DNA of 64,000 nucleotides from Geomonas oryzae (GTDB taxonomy: Bacteria > Desulfobacterota > Desulfuromonadia > Geobacterales > Geobacteraceae). Of this stretch, positions 58,127-64,000 are shown one piece after another. A program made the translations under genes and the position numbers. The notes below the pieces were generated by a model that was not told the origin of the DNA, searched no databases, and worked only from the letters and a program-made list of their open reading frames with translations. The stretch spans positions 310,001 through 374,000 of the forward strand of contig NZ_RAHW01000006.1 of NCBI RefSeq assembly GCF_004117875.1, in the 5' to 3' direction. Positions within the stretch are counted from its first letter, which is position 1; every line of letters starts with the position of its first letter.

Positions 58127-59584
58127 TTGGTTGAGATCTGTCTGGAAAAGGTAAAAGCCAGGATCACGGAAGGGAAGTTCCTGGAAGACATTACGTTCGA
58201 GATCGCACGCAATCAGCACTGGGCTGTTGTCGGTGCGAACGGCTCCGGCAAGTCGGCGCTGGGAAAACTGCTTTGCAACGGTCTTCCCGTGCTGTCCGGC
58301 ACGAGCCGCGTTCCGGAGAACTCCGCCTACGTCTCCTTTGAGAAGATCAACGAGATCCTGGAGGTCGAACGCTACAACGATGACTCCGACTTCCTGGGTT
58401 ACGTGACGGAAGGGACGCGGGTGGACAAGTTCATCCTCTCCGGCAGCGATGCGGACGAGGCGCGGCTCGCGGAACTGGCACAGGAATTCGGCTTCACCAA
58501 GATCCTGGAGCGCGGCATCAAGTTCCTCTCGACCGGTGAGATGCGCAAGACCCTTATCTGCAAGGCGCTGTTGCAGGACCCCGAGCTGCTGGTGCTCGAC
58601 GAGCCTTTCGACGGCCTTGACCGGGACTCGAGCACGGTACTCAAACAGCTGATCAGCCGCTGCATCGAGCGCGGGACCCAGGTGGTGCTCCTTTTGAACC
58701 GCTTTAGCGAGATCATGCCGGAAACAACGCACATAGCGTATATAAAGGAATGCCGCATCCTCATGTCCGGCGTGAAAGAGGAGCTGCTGGAGTCCGAAGC
58801 GCTGCGCCGCTTCCATGCCTTTCACTACACCCTCCCGGCCGTCCTGCCGGAGGTCGACACGGCGCGCAGCGCGCCGCCCCTTGTGCCCGGCGAGCCGCTC
58901 ATCGACATGAAAAACGTCTCGGTCCGTTACGGGGAGAAGCAGATTCTGAACGGGGTCACCTGGACCGTGCGGGAAGGGGAGCACTGGAAGATCAGCGGGC
59001 CGAACGGCTCGGGGAAATCGACGCTCTTGAGCCTCATAAGCGGCGACAACCCGCAGGCCTACGCCAACGACATCAGCCTCTTCGGCCGTAAGAAGGGGAG
59101 CGGTGAAAGCGTCTGGGACATCAAGAAGCGGATCGGCCTCGTCTCCACCTCGTTGCAGCAGGAGTACCGTGTGGCCGGTACGGTGAAGGTGGCAGTCATC
59201 TCGGGGATGTACGATTCCATCGGTATGTACTCGCAGTACACGCTGCGCCAGCAGGAGATCGCGCTAGAGTGGCTCGACATCCTGCACATGGGGCACCGGA
59301 AAGACCACGCCTTCCGCGACCTCTCCTACGGCGAACAGCGCCTAGTCCTTCTCGCCCGCGCCATGGTGAAACAGCCGGATCTTTTGATCCTGGACGAGCC
59401 GTGCCAGGGACTGGACGACGTGAACCGGGAGATGGTGCTGAAGCTGATCGACCACCTGGGGCGCACCGGTAACACCCAGATCCTCTACGTGAACCATAAC
59501 TCCGATGACAGCATCCCCTGCATATCCAACAGCATGGAGCTGGTGCCGGCCGCCGCTGGCGGCTACACCGCGGTGATCGGATAG
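58127..59584 (+). CDS. Two-domain ABC ATPase of ModF type
   Basis: 485-aa cytoplasmic protein with two ABC nucleotide-binding domains and no membrane helices. Domain 1 has Walker A GANGSGKSALGK (about 37), signature LSTGEMRKT and Walker B LLVLDEPFDGLD. Domain 2 has GPNGSGKSTLLS, LSYGEQR and LLILDEPCQGLD. The layout matches ModF/PhrA-like proteins reported near molybdate uptake or photorepair genes. No permease or binding protein is adjacent, so transport is not shown. TTG start with GAGAGG nine bases upstream; it ends two bases before the convergent helicase. Confidence 0.88.
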   Translation: MVEICLEKVKARITEGKFLEDITFEIARNQHWAVVGANGSGKSALGKLLCNGLPVLSGTSRVPENSAYVSFEKINEILEVERYNDDSDFLGYVTEGTRVDKFILSGSDADEARLAELAQEFGFTKILERGIKFLSTGEMRKTLICKALLQDPELLVLDEPFDGLDRDSSTVLKQLISRCIERGTQVVLLLNRFSEIMPETTHIAYIKECRILMSGVKEELLESEALRRFHAFHYTLPAVLPEVDTARSAPPLVPGEPLIDMKNVSVRYGEKQILNGVTWTVREGEHWKISGPNGSGKSTLLSLISGDNPQAYANDISLFGRKKGSGESVWDIKKRIGLVSTSLQQEYRVAGTVKVAVISGMYDSIGMYSQYTLRQQEIALEWLDILHMGHRKDHAFRDLSYGEQRLVLLARAMVKQPDLLILDEPCQGLDDVNREMVLKLIDHLGRTGNTQILYVNHNSDDSIPCISNSMELVPAAAGGYTAVIG

Positions 59585-59586
59585 CG

Positions 59587-62500
59587 CTACGGGTATTGTC
59601 GCCAGTACTCCAGGCCTGCGTAGGCATCCTGGAAACCGAAGCGCTTGAGCCCCTCCGCGTATGGTGAGGATTGTGCCGGTTCCCCGTTGATCCGCTCCAC
59701 GGTCACCCTTTTCAGCGGGTTGAAGTCCCGGCTTACCAGTATCGTGAAGAAGGAGAGGTAGCGCTCCAGAAACGGGTGATCCGGTTCCGCTGTAAACTCC
59801 AATTCTTTCCCGAAACGCTTTGAAACCAGGACGAGACGCGGCCCGTGGTAGACCAGATGCGTGGAGGGGACGCGGGACGGGAGCGTCTCGTGCAGCCCCG
59901 CGATGCCGCTGCCGCAAAACGACGCCGGGTCCGTCGCGTTCAGCCAGTAGATCGCCTCCCCCGGCAGTCCCCTCTGCAGCAGCCGAAAGGCCTGGGGCGA
60001 GATGAACTGCAACCCCTGGATCCCCTCGAAGAACTGACCGGACAGCACCTCGCCCGACATCTCCATGATGCGCAGCGTTCTGAAGAGCCTCCCCCACTGC
60101 AGAGGCGGCATTTCCCGCGCCGCCAACTCCCTGAAGAGGATCCCGTAGCGCTCCAACAGCACGCGGACGCGGTCCTTGTTGCGCTCCTCCTGCTCGAGCA
60201 CGTCCGCCGCCTCGGTCGAACTCGGCAGGAGGTACCAGTTGCCGGGTCCTTCCTGCACACGGCTCCAGCGTGTCCCGAGCGGGCGCCGCAGGTGGCGCGC
60301 ATGTCCCGGCTCCGCGTTGGGGAGCTCGAAACGGTTCAGGATGCCTCGGCGCACCGCGGCGAAGGAGTCGTTGCTCAATTCGCCGTGCCAGGCGCCTTGC
60401 CAGAGCTCACCGTTCACTTCGCCGGACGGTCTTCCCGAGATGGAGCAGATCGAGGAGAGACTGTAACGCCCCATGGGGTCGGGGATGAGCCGGGGAGGGA
60501 CGGAGCGGCCGGGCTCATCCCCGAATTCCTTCGCATCGCGAAAAAGGTCGAGGTCTTCGGGGAAAGCGAAGGAGAGCCTGCGCTCGCCGCAGCCGAACCA
60601 GAGGAGGTCGCTCGTCTGCATGAGACTGTCGAGCCACCCCCCGAAATAAGGCGCCAGGCGCGCGGGGAGAACCTCCTCCTCCCACATGGGCGCGGCAAGC
60701 GGAATGCCGAGCAACTGCTCCAGCCGGGTCCTCAGATCGTCCGCCTTATCTCCCGGAGCGGTCAAGCCATGGAAGTGGGCCAGGAACAGGGGAAGCTGGA
60801 CGACATCGAGGGCTTCGAAGGCCGGCTTTCGCGAGCGGCGCAGCATGCGCAGCAGCGCCTCGAGGTTCACCGCGTCGCAAACCTCGGGCTCGACGCTCTT
60901 TTCGGTGAACCGGTCGAGGAGCACCGCTTCGGTCTCCTCCAGGGTCGCGAGGGCGTCACGCAACTGGTGCTCCAGCAACCCGAGCCTTTCCTGCAACCAG
61001 GCAACCGGCACCGGTCCGTAGTAGCTTAACCACCGACCGATAACCCTCGTCGCCCACGGTTCCTCTTCCTCCGCTACCCCCTCGCTGTAACCCTCCCTTT
61101 CCCAAAGTTTCAGCAGCGCTTTAAATAGCCGACCTCGAAGCGCCGCATCCTCGACGAGTGGCTCGAAGACCACCTCCTCTTTGGAAAAGGCGAGCCCCCG
61201 CGCTATCTCTGGAACCATCTCCAGGGCGGCGAAGAGCGGCGCTGCCGTGCGCGGAGGCCTCAAAAGGACGATCCTCTCCGCCACCTGCGGGAGCAATTCC
61301 TCGTTGCCGTCGCCATCGCGCCGCACCGCCTCCAGAAGGAGAGGCCATTCTTCTTCCGGGACCAAAAGCCGCTCCTTCACCCAGTCGATCAGCTCCCGTG
61401 CCGATTCAGGGGCGTATCCCTGCGCCGTGCGCTGCCGCTTTCCCTCGAAGAGCCGGACCAGCTCCTCGGGCAGGCGCGGGCGCAGGTGCGGTGAGAGCGC
61501 CATCTCTTTGAGCAACTCACCCCCAAGCGACGATCTGCGACCGCCTCCCAGGGTGTCGTCCTCGTAGACGTACTTGTTGGTCTGCTGCCAGATGAGCCCG
61601 CGGGCAAAGGGAGAGGCCTTTTCGGTGCGGACCCGCGTGACGGCGATGGTGCCGTCCTGGACCTCCTCGAGGAGACCTTTCAGGTGCAAGAGGTCGAAGT
61701 CGTCCTTCAGGGCGGAGCGCCAGGTCTCGAGCAGCACCGGGAAGTCGCGGTACTTGAGCACCGAGGCGAGAAGACGCTTCGAGCGGAGCCGGTTCAACCA
61801 CAGCGGCATCCTTCTCTTGAAGCTGCTGCGCGACAAGAGAAGAGCACGCCCGGCGTTCTCGCGGAAGCGTGCCCCGAAGTAACCGCTTCCCTCCAGCGAT
61901 TCCCTGAGGAGCGTCTCGACGTTCTCCGGCGTAACCAGTTCCAGGATCTCCTCCACCTGTTCCAGTTCGTCAGGGAGCAAAAGGGCGATCCCATCGTTGT
62001 TGTAGAAGGCCTGCAGAGGGTAGCCGTAGCGCTTCTCGAAGGCGGCGGTGAGCGCGAAGGTGAAGGGGCGGTTCACGGCGTTGCCCCAGAGCGTGTGCAG
62101 GATGATCTGCTGCGTCTCGGCCCCTCCGACACGGTCCCGGAACTGTTCGACCAGCATGTGATGGCGGTGGGGAAGGGGGGCGCGCGTCGCTTCCCGCTGC
62201 AGCTTGAGGTACCCCTCAAGCGCCTCGGCGGCGCCGGCATCCATGAAGTGGCGCTCCATAAGCCGCGCGGCGAGTGCCGGTTTCCCGAGCTGTTCCTCGC
62301 TCTGCTCCAGAAAACCGGCGATCCTCTCCGAGAGGAAAAAGTCGCGGTCCAGCTCCTCGGCGCGCCAAAACGGTATGATCTGCTGGGACTTCCGGGCCGG
62401 GACCACCAGCACGGTGCTGTGTGTGATCTCGGTGATCTGCCAGACCTGTGCCCCAAGTGCGAAGGTGTCGCCGAGCCTTCTTTCCCAGACGAACTCCTCG

Positions 62501-64000
62501 TCCAGCTCACCGATCTTCGCGCCGCTTTCTTTCAGGCGCAACTCGAAGTAGCCGCGCTCCGGGATGGTCCCCCCTTCCAGGTAGACCAGCATGGAGAGCT
62601 CGGGACGCGCGGCGATGGTCTCCTCGATACGGTCAACCGTCACCCGCGGGCGCAGCTCAGGAACACGGGTGTCGGCGTATTTGCCTTCCAGCATGCCGAC
62701 GACGATGTCGAACTGCCGTCTGGTCAGGTTGCGATACGGGTAGCAACTCTTCAGGAAATCGAAGAGCTCTTCCAGGTGCCATTTCTCCGGGAGGGTCATG
62801 GCGAGGACGATCTGGGCGAGGAGATCGAGCGGCGCCTCGACCGGATGCAGTTCCTCGATCTCGCCGTCGGCTATGGCGCGCGCGATGACCGCGGCGCAGA
62901 CGAAATCCATCCCGAAGGTGGGGAAGAGCGTCCCGCTGCTCACCTCTCCCACGCCGTGCCCTGAGCGCCCGATGCGCTGAATGGCGGAGGAAATGGAGCG
63001 CGGCGTCTGGATCAGCACGACGCTGTCGAGCCGCCCTATGTCGATGCCCAGTTCAAGGGAGTTGGTGGCGACGATCGCCTTGAGTTCGCCTCTTTTCAGC
63101 CGCTCTTCCACGGCGAGCCGGATTTCCCGCGAGAGGGAGCCGTGGTGCGAGTAGGCGAGTTCCTCGCCGGAGAGCTCGTTGATGAGCCGGGTGACCTTTT
63201 CCGTGGTCCTGCGGCTGTTCGCGAAGAAAAGCGTCGAGCGGTGCCGGGCGATGATGTCGATGAAGCTCTCCCCGAGCGCGGGCCAGAACTCTTCCTCGGC
63301 CGGGCCGTGTACCGCGTTCGGTGCACTGATCCCGATGCTGAAGCGTTTTTCCTGCTCTCCGCGCACCAGTGCCACCGGGCGCGGCTGGTAGCGCTCTCCC
63401 ACCTGCCGGAATCCGCCCACGAAGGCGGCCACCGTTTCCAGGGGGCGCACCGTTGCGGAAAGTGCGATGCGCTGGAACTCGCCGCTCAAAAGGGTCAGCC
63501 GCTCGACGGCGGTGATGAGGTGGGTGCCGCGCTTGTCACCTGCGACGGCGTGGATTTCGTCGAGGATCACCGTGGCGACGCCTGTGAGTGCGGCCCGGCT
63601 TCCCTTCGAGGTGAGGAGGATGTTGAGACTTTCCGGTGTGGTGATGAGGATCTCGGGTGGATGGCGCAGCATGCGGCGGCGCTCGGAGCCTGGGGTGTCG
63701 CCGCTTCGCGTCTGCACGCCGATGGCGGGAAAGGGCTCCCCCTCGCTTTCAAAGACCCGGCGCAACTGTTCGAGCGGTGCCAGGAGGTTGCGCCGCACGT
63801 CGTTGTTGAGCGCCTTCAGCGGCGATACGTAGATGACCCTCGTTTCCCCGGCGGACCAGGCCCCGGTGATCAGTTGGTTCAGCGCCCAGAGAAACGCGGC
63901 CAGGGTCTTGCCGCTGCCGGTCGGAGCCGTCACGAGCACGTGGCGCTCCTGGCTGATCTCGCTCCAGGCGCGCAACTGGACGTCGGTCGGTTGACCGAGG
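59587..64000 (-). CDS. Lhr-like large DEAD/DEAH helicase, 5' end outside the window
   Basis: At least 1470 aa are present. The frame stays open to the window edge: before the first possible start (TTG at 63975) the codons read LGQPTDVQ, which continues the family's Q-motif region, so that TTG is internal and the true start lies beyond 64000. Helicase motif I is TAPTGSGKT, motif II DEIH, motif III ALSAT. Further motifs include the paired HHGSLSREIR and the IQRIGRSGHG arginine finger. A long C-terminal part follows. Lhr proteins are 3'-5' nucleic acid translocases in DNA repair. Length matches full Lhr. Confidence 0.9.
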   Translation of the reverse strand, partial: LGQPTDVQLRAWSEISQERHVLVTAPTGSGKTLAAFLWALNQLITGAWSAGETRVIYVSPLKALNNDVRRNLLAPLEQLRRVFESEGEPFPAIGVQTRSGDTPGSERRRMLRHPPEILITTPESLNILLTSKGSRAALTGVATVILDEIHAVAGDKRGTHLITAVERLTLLSGEFQRIALSATVRPLETVAAFVGGFRQVGERYQPRPVALVRGEQEKRFSIGISAPNAVHGPAEEEFWPALGESFIDIIARHRSTLFFANSRRTTEKVTRLINELSGEELAYSHHGSLSREIRLAVEERLKRGELKAIVATNSLELGIDIGRLDSVVLIQTPRSISSAIQRIGRSGHGVGEVSSGTLFPTFGMDFVCAAVIARAIADGEIEELHPVEAPLDLLAQIVLAMTLPEKWHLEELFDFLKSCYPYRNLTRRQFDIVVGMLEGKYADTRVPELRPRVTVDRIEETIAARPELSMLVYLEGGTIPERGYFELRLKESGAKIGELDEEFVWERRLGDTFALGAQVWQITEITHSTVLVVPARKSQQIIPFWRAEELDRDFFLSERIAGFLEQSEEQLGKPALAARLMERHFMDAGAAEALEGYLKLQREATRAPLPHRHHMLVEQFRDRVGGAETQQIILHTLWGNAVNRPFTFALTAAFEKRYGYPLQAFYNNDGIALLLPDELEQVEEILELVTPENVETLLRESLEGSGYFGARFRENAGRALLLSRSSFKRRMPLWLNRLRSKRLLASVLKYRDFPVLLETWRSALKDDFDLLHLKGLLEEVQDGTIAVTRVRTEKASPFARGLIWQQTNKYVYEDDTLGGGRRSSLGGELLKEMALSPHLRPRLPEELVRLFEGKRQRTAQGYAPESARELIDWVKERLLVPEEEWPLLLEAVRRDGDGNEELLPQVAERIVLLRPPRTAAPLFAALEMVPEIARGLAFSKEEVVFEPLVEDAALRGRLFKALLKLWEREGYSEGVAEEEEPWATRVIGRWLSYYGPVPVAWLQERLGLLEHQLRDALATLEETEAVLLDRFTEKSVEPEVCDAVNLEALLRMLRRSRKPAFEALDVVQLPLFLAHFHGLTAPGDKADDLRTRLEQLLGIPLAAPMWEEEVLPARLAPYFGGWLDSLMQTSDLLWFGCGERRLSFAFPEDLDLFRDAKEFGDEPGRSVPPRLIPDPMGRYSLSSICSISGRPSGEVNGELWQGAWHGELSNDSFAAVRRGILNRFELPNAEPGHARHLRRPLGTRWSRVQEGPGNWYLLPSSTEAADVLEQEERNKDRVRVLLERYGILFRELAAREMPPLQWGRLFRTLRIMEMSGEVLSGQFFEGIQGLQFISPQAFRLLQRGLPGEAIYWLNATDPASFCGSGIAGLHETLPSRVPSTHLVYHGPRLVLVSKRFGKELEFTAEPDHPFLERYLSFFTILVSRDFNPLKRVTVERINGEPAQSSPYAEGLKRFGFQDAYAGLEYWRQYP

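Noticed and set aside
63973-63975. TTG start of the helicase at 63975
   Set aside because: Upstream codons continue the conserved Q-motif region to the window edge, so the leucine is internal.

Overview
The window looks like the chromosome of a GC-rich member of the Geobacterales (Geobacter/Geomonas/Citrifermentans type, Desulfuromonadota). The evidence is a complete type IV pilus locus in the order typical of that group, NtrC-type two-component pairs, a PxxKW cysteine-rich protein, futalosine-pathway menaquinone synthesis, a NifU/NifS iron-sulfur pair, and a valS-pilD-(HK/RR)-pilY1-pilins-pilMNOPQ-aroCKB gene order. No tRNA, rRNA, IS element, prophage or CRISPR array was seen. Nearly all the DNA is coding.

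Layout. 1-3.5 kb: a minus-strand sigma-54 response regulator and a tandem-Cache histidine kinase. 3.7-6 kb: a DUF2156 protein and mnmH (tRNA 2-selenouridine synthase). 6-12 kb: secA, argJ, a DUF2914 protein and a serine hydrolase. 12.3-16.5 kb: a receiver protein with a long Ala/Pro/Glu linker, then valS. 16.6-43.2 kb: the pilus region, with prepilin peptidase PilD, a histidine kinase/sigma-54 regulator pair, a DsbC-like disulfide isomerase, a 1.7-kaa PilY1, two successive and clearly paralogous four-gene minor pilin sets (H/V/W/X order), a 65-aa XRE regulator, PilM-N-O-P-Q, a small lipoprotein, a 1382-aa Ig-repeat lipoprotein with a CFI-box C-terminus, and a lipoprotein made only of a DsbC-N-like domain. 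43.3-52.6 kb: a metabolic block of aroC-aroK-aroB, TPR and Roadblock genes, aroQ, an M24 aminopeptidase, accB-accC, gcvH and mqnA. 52.6-53.1 kb: an AT-rich non-coding tandem array. 53.1-54 kb: minus-strand NUDIX and PxxKW genes. 54.2-64 kb: a phosphohexomutase, nifU-nifS, a two-domain ABC ATPase of ModF type, and a minus-strand Lhr-like helicase cut off by the window end.

How the parts fit. PilD processes all eight prepilins. PilM-N-O-P-Q form the alignment complex and secretin, and the DsbC-like protein probably serves the cysteine-rich PilY1 beside it. The aro genes lead to chorismate, and MqnA is the chorismate-consuming first step of futalosine menaquinone synthesis, so the block connects aromatic and quinone synthesis. 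AccB/AccC and GcvH are neighbouring swinging-arm (biotin and lipoate) proteins.

The feature least explained by known families is the 52.64-53.11 kb array: four full copies and two partial copies of a 102-103 bp unit, each containing inverted repeats built on TTTGAA/TTCAAA, lying between two convergent genes.
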